From Colwellia sp. (GTDB lineage: Bacteria > Pseudomonadota > Gammaproteobacteria > Enterobacterales > Alteromonadaceae), in the NCBI GenBank assembly GCA_013215385.1, contig JABSOY010000009.1, forward strand, positions 186,001-250,000: 64,000 nt of DNA, in the 5' to 3' direction. Position 1 is the stretch's first letter; each line of letters starts with the position of its first letter. The position numbers were made by a program, and so were the translations under genes. The notes below the pieces were generated by a model that was not told the origin of the DNA, ran no database searches, and worked only from the letters and a program-made list of their open reading frames with translations. Positions 52,374 to 61,391 of the stretch are shown here, piece by piece.

Positions 52374-54080
52374 TTATTTTTCAGCAAGTTCGATCACTGC
52401 AGCTAATTGCTCTTGATAATAAGATGCCTGACGACTTTCGTTACTCTTTGCCAATTTCACTGCTTGTTGATAGTTTTCCTTGGCTAAGTTGATTTGACCA
52501 CTTTCACGATAAGCATCACCTAGACTATCGTAAGCACTCGCTGAATATTGATGATTTAGCTTATTTATCTTAAAGCTTTTTATCGCAAGCTCAAAAGCGT
52601 TTTCTTCGAGAAAGTCGTAACCAATTTGATTCAGCCATTTTTTACTCGGGGTTTGGTAATGACTCAGCATTTCATTGAAAAATATTTCTGCTTGGGCTAA
52701 CTCACCTGCAACTAAATAGAGTTTAATTAATTCCTGATATCCCCATTCAATCATTATCATTTGATAACCTGCTCGTGATGAAAGCTCTTGGAAGTATGCT
52801 CTTAATGCTGGAATACCCCCGTCGTCAAGAAAACCTGCTAGACCATCATTAACATTAGGTAACTTAATATCGCGGACAAATTCGTCCACTTTAATATTTT
52901 GCGCGGCTAAATGCATATTCATTGTTAGCCTTATACTACCCACAGGAGCCACATTCGCTAAATAGATAACCGTTGTGCCATCTTTATACATAGCCAGGTT
53001 ACTCGAATACCCTTCTAACGTGCCACCGTGGCTGAGCAATTGTACCGATGGGTTGAAACGGATCATGTTTTCATGATTAACAAACCAACCATATCCGTAG
53101 CCCCCTAAATTAGGGGTAAACATTTTATCCGTCATTTCTTTTGATAATATTTTATGCTCTTTAATCGCCTGACTCCAAAGGTAGAGATCATCGATGGTAG
53201 AATGCATTCCGCCTGTTGAATAGGCTGTTGATTGATGACGAAATCGACTTTCTTTATACTGCCCTTTTTTATCAAAAAATAATGATTCGAAAAAACCACC
53301 TTCTTGAAAGTTGTAACCTTTGGCAACATGGTTTTCAATATAACTATTATCCGCATAGCCGGTGTTTTTCAACTGCAATGGTTTGGTAATTTTCTCTTCT
53401 ATCAGCTGACTAAATGACTGACCTGAGACTTGCTCAAGAATTGCTCCTAATAAAACATAGTTCATACTAGAGTAATAAAACTGAGTGCCTGGCTGATTAA
53501 TTAGCTCCATTTTTGCAATCAGCTGAGCATAAGACTTTACTGAAATATCATCCTCTCTGAATTTTCGTAAGGGAATATTCAGCCTTCGTAAACCTTCATA
53601 ATGTGGAAGACCTGAAGTATGAGAAAGCAGACGATGAATCGTTAATTCTTTACCCTTATCTTTAGGGAAATAAGGCAGGTAATCATTAATAGTTTTATCT
53701 AACGCTATTGTGCCATGCTCTACTTGTTGCATAACTAACATAGCCGTAAACTGTTTAGTCATTGAGCCAATCAAAAAACGAGAATTTATTGTTAAATTAA
53801 GGTTTTTGTCTTTATCGTGAAAACCGTACGCCTTTTTCAATAATACTTTGCCATTTTTTGTTACCAGCATCACACCATTGAAAGGACTTTCAATACGATT
53901 GTGTTGCCCTTCTTCGGCATAAAGTGCCATTAATGAGGCAACACTATTTTGCCCAAAACTGGAGAAAGTACATAAAAGTATGCTGGTGCACACCAATGTC
54001 TTCAGTACCCAAATATTGATCAACTTATTAAAACTTTGTCTGCTAAGTATTTTTATATCTATAACCATGCCGGTTCCCAT
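52374..54080 (-). CDS. Beta-lactamase-fold serine hydrolase with C-terminal TPR region
   Basis: The 568-residue protein has a signal peptide (ends near SSFGQN), a class C beta-lactamase/penicillin-binding-like domain with SMTK (106-109), YSS (203-205, in place of YxN) and HGG (351-353), and a TPR region (about 490-560, with AYDSLGDAYRESGQINLAKENY). The TPR tail is found in several exported peptidases of this fold. It probably acts on a cell-wall peptide or ester in the periplasm. It is the first gene upstream of the sigma operon and may be transcribed with it. Start at M1 or M5. Confidence 0.85.
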   Translation of the reverse strand: MGTGMVIDIKILSRQSFNKLINIWVLKTLVCTSILLCTFSSFGQNSVASLMALYAEEGQHNRIESPFNGVMLVTKNGKVLLKKAYGFHDKDKNLNLTINSRFLIGSMTKQFTAMLVMQQVEHGTIALDKTINDYLPYFPKDKGKELTIHRLLSHTSGLPHYEGLRRLNIPLRKFREDDISVKSYAQLIAKMELINQPGTQFYYSSMNYVLLGAILEQVSGQSFSQLIEEKITKPLQLKNTGYADNSYIENHVAKGYNFQEGGFFESLFFDKKGQYKESRFRHQSTAYSTGGMHSTIDDLYLWSQAIKEHKILSKEMTDKMFTPNLGGYGYGWFVNHENMIRFNPSVQLLSHGGTLEGYSSNLAMYKDGTTVIYLANVAPVGSIRLTMNMHLAAQNIKVDEFVRDIKLPNVNDGLAGFLDDGGIPALRAYFQELSSRAGYQMIMIEWGYQELIKLYLVAGELAQAEIFFNEMLSHYQTPSKKWLNQIGYDFLEENAFELAIKSFKINKLNHQYSASAYDSLGDAYRESGQINLAKENYQQAVKLAKSNESRQASYYQEQLAAVIELAEK

Positions 54081-54485
54081 TCACTTAATACTAGGTTGAG
54101 TTATTTAAATATTTGCAATTGCTATATTAAAGAACGCAGCTCAAGTTCATTTGGATTCAACTTAGCTTAAAAATATTTTCCTCCTTGAATTGTTGGTAAT
54201 AAGCGTTATTCAGTGCAGCTAATCGAACTAAAAATACACTTGATTGTGATTGCTGTCTTTTAATAAGTTTATGCACTTTTACATTCGCACTAACTCTTTT
54301 ACTGCGTCGCATTTTGCAATTTTAATCTTTAACTTTATCTATTAACACATCCTGAAAATAAAGAAATATAAGTAAATAAAGCTTTATAGTCAGCGCTGAC
54401 GCTAATTATTGAATTTATTGTCTCTGTGGTATGTCTATTGCAATCCAATAGAAATTGCAATCAATACGCAACTAGAGGTTATCTC
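54081..54485. promoter_or_regulatory. Intergenic region with a 12-bp palindrome upstream of the response-regulator operon
   Basis: No gene is seen in this 405-bp divergent gap. GTCAGCGCTGAC (54389-54400) is a perfect palindrome 86 bp from the ATG at 54486 and may be an operator for the operon. Confidence 0.35.
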
Positions 54486-55337
54486 ATGAGGACAGAAAAA
54501 AGAGTACTTATCGTAGACGATGAAGTTGATGTTAGAAATACCCTCATTAGGGGGATACAGCGAAAGTTTAATAAAACAAATAAGCTTGTCTCAATTACTG
54601 AAGCAAGTAATGGTCAAGAAGCAATAGAATTGGCAAACCTTAGCCCTCCTGACTTAATATTGATGGATGTTCGTATGCCTATTATGAATGGCTTAAAGGC
54701 CTGTAGACTATTAAGAAATGACACCAAGTTTGCTGCAACAAAAATAATTATTCTAACCTGTGAAATAACGGAGGAAAGTGAAGGTTTGTTATCGGGTGCA
54801 GACGACTATGTTATAAAACCTTTCGACATCAACACCCTACTTATTCGCATTGAACGCGGATTATTTCAGTCGAACGTCGTCAATAAATTCACTCCAGCAT
54901 ATTTAAATGGTCTATTATCAAAAGAGTGCTTTTTTGATATTTGCTTAAATTTCGAAGTGGCTCGAGCAAAACGTTTTCAACACCCATTAAGCTTGTTATT
55001 ACTGAAAGTTTCACCTAAAGATATAGATGAGGAAAACAAAGAAAGTCAGGAGTTTATTTTAAAATTATTAAAACGTCGACTTTCAGATAAAGTAATAAAT
55101 TGGGGAGAAAACACCTTTGCCATTTTACTGACAGAAACGACTGCAGATGATGCCGCTTTAGTTGCCAAGCACATAGTTTCACGAGTAGACAATAGTCCAG
55201 ATTTTTTACGCACTTGCGTGGGTATTGCTAATTTAGAAGATACGATAACTGATAACTTAGTAGTAAATGCAGAGTCGTCTTTAAAAGAGTCAGTGCGTAC
55301 CGGAGACATCACCTTAAACAGAAAGGCTATCCATTAA
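54486..55337 (+). CDS. Response regulator with receiver and degenerate GGDEF-like output domain
   Basis: The ATG at 54486, after AGAGG, gives 283 residues; a frame from 54426 is less likely. The receiver (1-125) has acidic residues D11/D12, phosphoacceptor D61 in LILMDVRMP and Lys in YVIKPFD. The C-terminal half (about 140-280) has a GGDEF-like layout in which the catalytic loop reads NWGENTFAIL, so cyclase activity is unlikely. The next gene overlaps the stop by one base. Confidence 0.85.
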   Translation: MRTEKRVLIVDDEVDVRNTLIRGIQRKFNKTNKLVSITEASNGQEAIELANLSPPDLILMDVRMPIMNGLKACRLLRNDTKFAATKIIILTCEITEESEGLLSGADDYVIKPFDINTLLIRIERGLFQSNVVNKFTPAYLNGLLSKECFFDICLNFEVARAKRFQHPLSLLLLKVSPKDIDEENKESQEFILKLLKRRLSDKVINWGENTFAILLTETTADDAALVAKHIVSRVDNSPDFLRTCVGIANLEDTITDNLVVNAESSLKESVRTGDITLNRKAIH

Positions 55338-56344
55338 TGGAAAATTTCAGGCTATTTGGGAGTAGGTTAATGCGTTTGTTTACCACTATAATCATGCTGT
55401 TTTCAGTGCCTAGTTATGGAGATTTTTCGGATAACCTCAGGGTTAGTTTAGATGGCAGTGCTCGTCTAAATGTAAATAGCGCGACAAGTAATACCAGTCG
55501 TATTTATGCCTTAGGGTTAGACACCCATAAAGTATTCAGCTCTGTCAATGGCGATATAGGCTACATGGTAGGCCAATTATATTTAACTAAGCTATCAAAC
55601 CAAACTCCTTTTTCTTCGTTGTTTGATTCCCCAGATGATAAACAATTTATTATCCGTGAAGCACACCTAAATTATACCGCGGGTCCTAAGTGGCTTCCTA
55701 ATGTTCGTGTTGGGCATTTCACTTTACCTTTTGGACTTGAAGCGAGTATAGATACCAATGGACGTTTACTTGACTATTACCATGGCAAAAACTTAGGCAC
55801 GAAACTCGATTGGGGTTTAGGGCTGAATAAAGTGCTAACAAATGTTGAATACGAGATTAGCTATACTTTAGGCGGTAAAAATGAACCTAAAACGATTGAT
55901 AGCTCTTATGTTTTCTCTGGCCGTATTGGCTCACTTAGCCATTACGACTTTATTATTGGTTTCTCTTTTTTAGACGCAAAAATAGATAACATTCAAAGGA
56001 AAAGGCTTGCTATTGATTGGCAATATTATTGGCAAACTTGGGGTTTTTTGGGTGAAATAGCGTTTGGTAAAGATGATAAGTTTCAAAATAAGTGGCAAGA
56101 AGAGAGATATAGCTTATTGGAATTAAATAAAACCTCGATTAACGAACAACTGAAATTCTATGGACAGTATATTGTTACCGACCGCGAAAGTGACAAGAAA
56201 AGCCAGCAATTAATAAACATCGGTATAAGTTATCAAATAGATGCAAAATTAGAACTGAGTCTCTCTAGCCGTAAGCAACTCGATACACCGGAATCAGCTA
56301 ATAAACAAAACCTCGTTAGGTTTCAATTAAGGTACAGGTACTGA
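55337..56344 (+). CDS. Outer-membrane beta-barrel protein (porin-like)
   Basis: The ATG overlaps the stop codon of the response-regulator gene. The 335-residue product has a signal peptide (ends near SVPSYG) and about 14-16 alternating strands (for example IREAHLNYTAGPKWLPNVRVG, GFLGEIAFGKDD), ending in FQLRYRY. It has the character of phosphate/pyrophosphate-selective or OprO/P-type porins, but the family cannot be set. It is transcribed between a response regulator and a periplasmic protein and kinase, so it may be part of a sensing unit. Confidence 0.75.
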   Translation: MENFRLFGSRLMRLFTTIIMLFSVPSYGDFSDNLRVSLDGSARLNVNSATSNTSRIYALGLDTHKVFSSVNGDIGYMVGQLYLTKLSNQTPFSSLFDSPDDKQFIIREAHLNYTAGPKWLPNVRVGHFTLPFGLEASIDTNGRLLDYYHGKNLGTKLDWGLGLNKVLTNVEYEISYTLGGKNEPKTIDSSYVFSGRIGSLSHYDFIIGFSFLDAKIDNIQRKRLAIDWQYYWQTWGFLGEIAFGKDDKFQNKWQEERYSLLELNKTSINEQLKFYGQYIVTDRESDKKSQQLINIGISYQIDAKLELSLSSRKQLDTPESANKQNLVRFQLRYRY

Positions 56345-56345
56345 T

Positions 56346-56948
56346 ATGAAAATTTTCATAATAGTAATACTATTCGTTTTTTCACTACAGAATTCGTACG
56401 CTGATGCCTACTGCTCGCTACGCGATCCTGTCGCTCAAATACAACAATTGTACCCACAAAAAACAAATCAATTATCCATAGTAAAAACAGTCGATAGCAG
56501 TACACGAAATTTAGTGAAATTAGCCCTACCGAGTAATGATCTTCATTTTAGTGAATTAGGTCAACACACTTTGTATGTTGCGATGAAAAACACGGAGGCA
56601 TTAGGTTATGTCCATGTGAGATCAGAACAAAGTAAATGGGGATTAGTTGAAATAATATGGGCATTAGACAAAAATTTAAAAATAAAAAACTTCACTTTTC
56701 AACGTTGCCGAAGTCCTAAAAAAAAATTAATTGATAATGAAAGTTTTAAAAATGTCTTCATTGGTAAAAACTATGAAGAACTAAAAAGCCTGCTCAGCAG
56801 TGACGGAATAACCGCTAACAATATACTGCTCGATAAAGCCAAAGATTCCCCTGAACTTGCGAGTGTCGTACTTAGATGTGCACTAAAAACACTTTTAATC
56901 ACGGATATTTTGTGGGGAGAAGAGTTGAAAAAATTTAATCCGAAATGA
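56346..56948 (+). CDS. Exported protein with possible FMN-binding-like fold
   Basis: The 200-residue product has a signal peptide (ends near NSYADA). The stretch GYVHVRSEQSKWGLVEIIWA and KNFTFQRCRSP, followed by a long helical part, is similar in layout to the periplasmic FMN_bind domain of RnfG/NqrC-like proteins, but the SGAT motif is absent. This is a weak structural guess. It is 1 bp after the porin gene and 37 bp before the kinase gene and may present a ligand to that kinase. Confidence 0.5.
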   Translation: MKIFIIVILFVFSLQNSYADAYCSLRDPVAQIQQLYPQKTNQLSIVKTVDSSTRNLVKLALPSNDLHFSELGQHTLYVAMKNTEALGYVHVRSEQSKWGLVEIIWALDKNLKIKNFTFQRCRSPKKKLIDNESFKNVFIGKNYEELKSLLSSDGITANNILLDKAKDSPELASVVLRCALKTLLITDILWGEELKKFNPK

Positions 56949-56985
56949 CCACCTTTAAACTCTCTTTTGAAATGGCAATTAAATT

Positions 56986-58920
56986 ATGAAGATTTCTAAT
57001 TATAATCAGTTGTTAGCAGTTTCAACGCTTTTATCGGGAATGATTATTTTCGCGACGCTTTGGAGCCAATATCAAAAAGTAGAACACATCTCGCGTGCCC
57101 ATTTTGAATCTCAACTACTGGTGCAAACCATTGAACATCTTTCAACCATGTCACAAGTTTGGTTAACCACTCAAGACCTACTTTTTTCGGGCAAACAAAC
57201 CTATTTAGCTAATGGCATAAACGCACAATCTGATCAGCTGACTCAAATGCTTTTAGCCATTGATATTAAAGATAAAAATAAAACCTCTGCTAGTTTAATT
57301 AAACAACTTGTCAGTACGATCAAGAATAATAAAGCAATTATAGCTTCGTTTTCTCAATTATCGATGCTAAATAATCAAGATTGGCAAACGACTATCGCTG
57401 AATCAGATGCTTTAACAACTGATTATGTCTCGACTTTAGAGCAATTATTAGCGCAAGTATTGCAAAAAAACACTTCACTATACAAAGAGTTATCAGTCGC
57501 CAATAGGTACTTAAAAAGTATTACATTGATAACAATTTCTTTGTATCTAGTGTTGATATTTTTTATTGTTACATGGTTTAGCAAATACATTGTTAAACCT
57601 ATTGAAAACATAACCGCTGTCGCCCAACAATCTAACAACGAAGTGCAAAGTGTAGAATTTAGACAAATAAATGCACCTGTCGAAATTATTGCTTTATCTT
57701 CAGCTATCCAATCGTTTACTCAGCGAATAACCATAGAAAAAGAGAAAGCAGAACAAGAGCGGCTCAAGGTCACTCAAATAAATAAACAGATAAATACCAT
57801 CATGAATACTATTCCTTGCACATTACTGCTATTGGATGAGCAAGGAATAATACAAGAGTGTACTCCGGAAGCGAGTAAGTTGTTTTCAAAACCTAAAGAT
57901 GAAATTATTAATAAAAATATTGCTGTTTTTTTACCTGCGCTTGCTACTTTAGATGGTGAATTTGACACAGAAACCGCATTAAAAAGTGCAGAAGAGTCAT
58001 TACTTGCACCTAACTTTGAAAATCCGTATATAGAATTCTCAGGCCGAAAAATTGCTATAAAAGAATCGGTTAGTTACCTATTAACGATCACCGATATCAA
58101 TGAAAGGAAGCATAGCCAAAAAGCATTGTCATCCTTAAATCAACAATTGGTCAATGCTGAAAAGCTCGCATCCATAGGTCAATTATCCGCGGGTATTGCC
58201 CACGAAATTAACAACCCTGTCGGGTATATTCGCAGCAACCTTGACATGCTCGCAGACTATATTAAAGCTTTGATATCTTATATAACTATCGTTAATACCG
58301 CTGAACAGCCGGAGTCAGCTAAAGCCCTCTATCAGGAAGAAGATTTAGCTTATATTCTTAATGATATCGAGCCTTTAATCTCGTCCTCATTAGAAGGCAC
58401 CATAAGAATAAGCAATATAATCAAAGACCTGGGGAATTATGCTCATGCTGACAATATTGAGCCTGAGCTAATATGCATTGATAAGCTGATAGAGCAAAGC
58501 CTAGCACTGGTTGCTAATGAATTAAAATATAAAGTAAACATCGTTAAGTGTCTTGATGCCAATGTTAACATAATGGGTTTCCCGCAAAAATTATTGCAAG
58601 TGTTCATTAATATGTTAGTTAATGCTTCCCATGCCATTACTAGCAACGGACGTATTTCAATAACTTCATATATTGATCAAGACGAAATAAACATTAGTTT
58701 TGAAGATAATGGTTCAGGGATAAGTCAGGCACATTTAAAAAACATATTCGACCCTTTTTTCACCACTAAACCGGTCGGCAAAGGCACAGGTTTAGGGCTT
58801 CATATCGTTAGATCGATTATTGACGATCATAACGGACATATTGAGGTAAGTTCAATTATCGACAAAGGCAGTAAATTTACTATTTATTTACCTATTCACA
58901 AGAAAATTAACTCAGCATAA
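56986..58920 (+). CDS. Membrane-bound PAS-containing sensor histidine kinase
   Basis: The 644-residue kinase has membrane helices at 8-27 and 178-200 around a helical periplasmic sensor, a HAMP linker (about 200-255), a PAS domain (about 262-380), HisKA with His406 in LSAGIAHEINNPVGY and a HATPase domain with DNGSGIS and KGTGLGLHIV. It is the fourth gene of an operon with a receiver, a barrel and a periplasmic protein. It presumably phosphorylates the response regulator at 54486 and may sense a ligand handled by the two envelope proteins. Confidence 0.9.
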   Translation: MKISNYNQLLAVSTLLSGMIIFATLWSQYQKVEHISRAHFESQLLVQTIEHLSTMSQVWLTTQDLLFSGKQTYLANGINAQSDQLTQMLLAIDIKDKNKTSASLIKQLVSTIKNNKAIIASFSQLSMLNNQDWQTTIAESDALTTDYVSTLEQLLAQVLQKNTSLYKELSVANRYLKSITLITISLYLVLIFFIVTWFSKYIVKPIENITAVAQQSNNEVQSVEFRQINAPVEIIALSSAIQSFTQRITIEKEKAEQERLKVTQINKQINTIMNTIPCTLLLLDEQGIIQECTPEASKLFSKPKDEIINKNIAVFLPALATLDGEFDTETALKSAEESLLAPNFENPYIEFSGRKIAIKESVSYLLTITDINERKHSQKALSSLNQQLVNAEKLASIGQLSAGIAHEINNPVGYIRSNLDMLADYIKALISYITIVNTAEQPESAKALYQEEDLAYILNDIEPLISSSLEGTIRISNIIKDLGNYAHADNIEPELICIDKLIEQSLALVANELKYKVNIVKCLDANVNIMGFPQKLLQVFINMLVNASHAITSNGRISITSYIDQDEINISFEDNGSGISQAHLKNIFDPFFTTKPVGKGTGLGLHIVRSIIDDHNGHIEVSSIIDKGSKFTIYLPIHKKINSA

Positions 58921-59267
58921 CTATTCTACCGAGACATTAAGCAACTCAATTGTTTGCTCTGCGACTAAAGCAGTCGAGAAATAATTTCCCTGGTGATAAC
59001 TCGCCCATTATGTTCGTCATTAAAATGTGTATTCGAATAGTAAGACTAAACTAAACTTAATTATTACTAACTATCAGGATTTTTGATAATTTTCATCATG
59101 ATGAAATGAAACTGATAAAAGCCCGTTCTTTATTATGTTAGATAAAATATTAAGCAAAAATGATAAGGTATTTAAGCCTGATTTTTCGACAATCCAGCGC
59201 TTTATTGTTTTAATAAAACCATTCATTCGCTAGTTTATAATGGTTAACCCAATCAACAGGAAAATTT
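58921..59267. promoter_or_regulatory. Intergenic region with a 16-bp palindrome upstream of the hydrolase gene
   Basis: No gene is seen in this 347-bp gap. TTTCATCATGATGAAA (59091-59106) is a perfect palindrome 162 bp before the hydrolase ATG and may be an operator. Confidence 0.35.
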
Positions 59268-60011
59268 ATGAACGCATTTATAAAAATAATATCTGCTGCG
59301 TTATTAACACTTACCGCATCGAGTCAGGCCAACGATCTAACTTTAACAACCAAAAAAGGCTTTGAATTAAAAGCGAGTTACTATCAAAGTAATAAAACAA
59401 GTGATCGCGGCGTATTGTTATTACATCAGTGTAATTACAATAGAAGCATGTATAACGACATTGGGCAGCAATTGTCAGAAAAAGGTGTTCATGCTTTGAG
59501 TCTAGATTTCAGAGGATTTGGTGAAAGTGCCAACGATGAATTCAATGTCGAAGAAGTGCAAGCATTGCCAAGAGAAGAGCGCAGAGCCGCTTGGCAAAAA
59601 ATGTCTAAATATTGGCCTAGTGATGTTCAGCTCGCTTATGACCATTTGAAAAGTAAAATGTCTGATAAAGGCATAATAGGTGTTGTTGGCGCAAGCTGTG
59701 GCGGTTCACAAGCAATTACCTTAGCCGAAAAAAATCCGGTTAATGTTATTGGATTTTTCTCATCAGGCCAACGCAAAGAAAACATTGCTCGTTATACCAA
59801 GACTTTAGCTGACAAACCTACGCTTATTATTGCTTCAGAAAAAGATACCGGTACTTATGAAAGTGCGCAAAAATTATTTACTGCATCGACAAACACCAAT
59901 AGCAAATTTATTGCTTACAAAGGTACTGCACATGGTTACCCATTGTTAGATAGTGATACCCAATTAGCAAGTTATATGGTGAGTTGGTTAGATAGCCACT
60001 TAGTGAATTAA
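59268..60011 (+). CDS. Dienelactone-hydrolase-like exported alpha/beta hydrolase with Cys nucleophile
   Basis: The 247-residue protein has a signal peptide (ends near SSQAND). The alpha/beta hydrolase core shows DFRGFGES (oxyanion region), a nucleophile elbow GASCGG with Cys144 in place of Ser, an Asp at about 198 (SEKDTGTYES) and His at about 222 (KGTAHGYPLL). A cysteine nucleophile is a feature of dienelactone hydrolases. Export is unusual for that family. A terminator follows, so it is monocistronic. Confidence 0.8.
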   Translation: MNAFIKIISAALLTLTASSQANDLTLTTKKGFELKASYYQSNKTSDRGVLLLHQCNYNRSMYNDIGQQLSEKGVHALSLDFRGFGESANDEFNVEEVQALPREERRAAWQKMSKYWPSDVQLAYDHLKSKMSDKGIIGVVGASCGGSQAITLAEKNPVNVIGFFSSGQRKENIARYTKTLADKPTLIIASEKDTGTYESAQKLFTASTNTNSKFIAYKGTAHGYPLLDSDTQLASYMVSWLDSHLVN

Positions 60012-60031
60012 CCGAATAGAATTCAGCTTAC

Positions 60032-60061
60032 GTAAAGCCTGTTTGTTCAAGCAGGCTTTAC
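60032..60061 (+). terminator. Stem-loop terminator after the hydrolase gene
   Basis: GTAAAGCCTG and CAGGCTTTAC (60032-60041 and 60052-60061) pair, with extra pairs in the loop. A T-tract is absent, so it may be a factor-dependent or weak terminator. Confidence 0.55.
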
Positions 60062-60185
60062 AACAGTATTTTAGTTACATGCTTATAGCTTTTACCAATG
60101 CTGATACTGCGCTGATTATTCATTTTTATCACGCCAGCCTCAATAAAGTTTATCTGTGATTTTTGAATAATATATGACTTATTAA

Positions 60186-60293
60186 GACGATGTCAGTAAT
60201 GTAAATTTAACGTCAGACAGTAAAACATTGCTCAGTTCAGGCCCTGACGGAAAAGTAGTGATTTGGGATACCAGTAAATTGTTAAACCGATAA
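60186..60293 (+). pseudogene. WD40-repeat remnant
   Basis: A plus-strand frame without start reads VNLTSDSKTLLSSGPDGKVV and IWDTSKLLNR then a stop. The Ser-Ser-Gly-x-Asp-Gly-x-Val-x-Ile-Trp-Asp pattern is a WD40 blade end. Only one blade remains, at the C-terminus of a lost gene. The rest of the 374-bp gap has nothing else. Confidence 0.55.
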
Positions 60294-60385
60294 CGGCTTA
60301 AAAGACTGATATGCTGTGCGATATAGGGTGTATATCGCGCAGCGACTTGGTAACTTACGGTGGGTTCTAACGATACCAACAGACT

Positions 60386-60793
60386 TTATTTTCGACCGGG
60401 TTCTAAGGCTTCATATCGTGGCAGTTTCGCGTCAAGATCTTCCCAATTTGCTTTTGATGTGACGAAGTTATGTGAGATAGGTCTTTCTGAAATATCTGAC
60501 TCTAGTATCCCTAGACGAAGTCGAAGCCGGGTTGGATCTTGGTCATTTGAACTGAAAACAGGCGAGCCACACTTAGTACAGAAATGACGGTTACGGCCAG
60601 GTTTAAATGAAAAAATCGTCAAACACTTTTCACCTGAGGTAATTTCCAAGTCAGCGCGATTAATAAAACCATTGGTGGCGTACGCCGTACCACTATTTTT
60701 TCGACACAAGGAACAATGACAGTGAATAATATCGCTTATTTCACCTGTTATCTTAATACTTACCGTGCCGCACAAACATTTACCCAGATACAT
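60386..60793 (-). CDS. GFA-family (CENP-V/GFA) zinc protein
   Basis: The ATG at 60793, after AGGAG, gives 135 residues (MYLGKCLCGTV); a frame to 60826 overlaps the next gene and is rejected. The zinc-binding cysteines are C6/C8, HCHCSLCRK (C25/C27/C30) and CTKCG (about residue 80), as in glutathione-dependent formaldehyde-activating-like proteins. Function is uncertain in this subgroup. It is 11 bp after the GNAT gene on the same strand. Confidence 0.9.
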   Translation of the reverse strand: MYLGKCLCGTVSIKITGEISDIIHCHCSLCRKNSGTAYATNGFINRADLEITSGEKCLTIFSFKPGRNRHFCTKCGSPVFSSNDQDPTRLRLRLGILESDISERPISHNFVTSKANWEDLDAKLPRYEALEPGRK

Positions 60794-60804
60794 AATAAGG
60801 TCTC

Positions 60805-61296
60805 CTATGTTATTTTGCCTTGCCAATATCCGGTATCACGCCATTGACCAAATTTAAAACCAACTTCTTCAAAATGCGCAACTTGCTTCATGCCAAATTT
60901 TTCATGTAATGCAATACTTGCCGGATTAGGTAAACTAATACCGCCAATAACTGTATTAATCGACAGATTTTTAAGTTCTTTGAAAAGTGCTGTATATAAT
61001 TGTGTGCCTAGCCCTTGCTGTGCATGATTTACTGACAAATAAACGCTTATTTCAACTGAAAACCGATAAGCAAATCTTTCACGCCATTTACACGCATATG
61101 CATAACCTGTCACTTGCCCTGAATCATCTTCCGCAACAAGCCAAGGTAAGTTATCTGCTGAAACTTTAATAATACGACTGTGCATATCGTCCATAGTTAT
61201 TGCTTGTTCTTCAAAGGTTGCTATGGTTTCTTCAATATAATAATTATAAATATCAATAATTGCGCTGACGTCTGTATCAAGTACTGCTCTGATCAT
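60805..61296 (-). CDS. GNAT acetyltransferase (phosphinothricin/methionine sulfoximine type)
   Basis: The 163-residue protein has the GNAT core with acetyl-CoA loop NHAQQGLGTQLYTALF and IGGISLPNPASIALHEKFGM, the latter matching Pat-type acetyltransferases. Substrate is probably an amino-acid analogue such as phosphinothricin or methionine sulfone; the real target is unknown. It is transcribed with the GFA gene. Confidence 0.9.
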   Translation of the reverse strand: MIRAVLDTDVSAIIDIYNYYIEETIATFEEQAITMDDMHSRIIKVSADNLPWLVAEDDSGQVTGYAYACKWRERFAYRFSVEISVYLSVNHAQQGLGTQLYTALFKELKNLSINTVIGGISLPNPASIALHEKFGMKQVAHFEEVGFKFGQWRDTGYWQGKIT

Positions 61297-61391
61297 AGAA
61301 TGTTAACTGGCTGTGAAGTTACGCTGAGTATTATCTATTATTTTGGAAGGATGTAAATACGTGTTGCTTAAGGAAAAATTTATTACAGATA

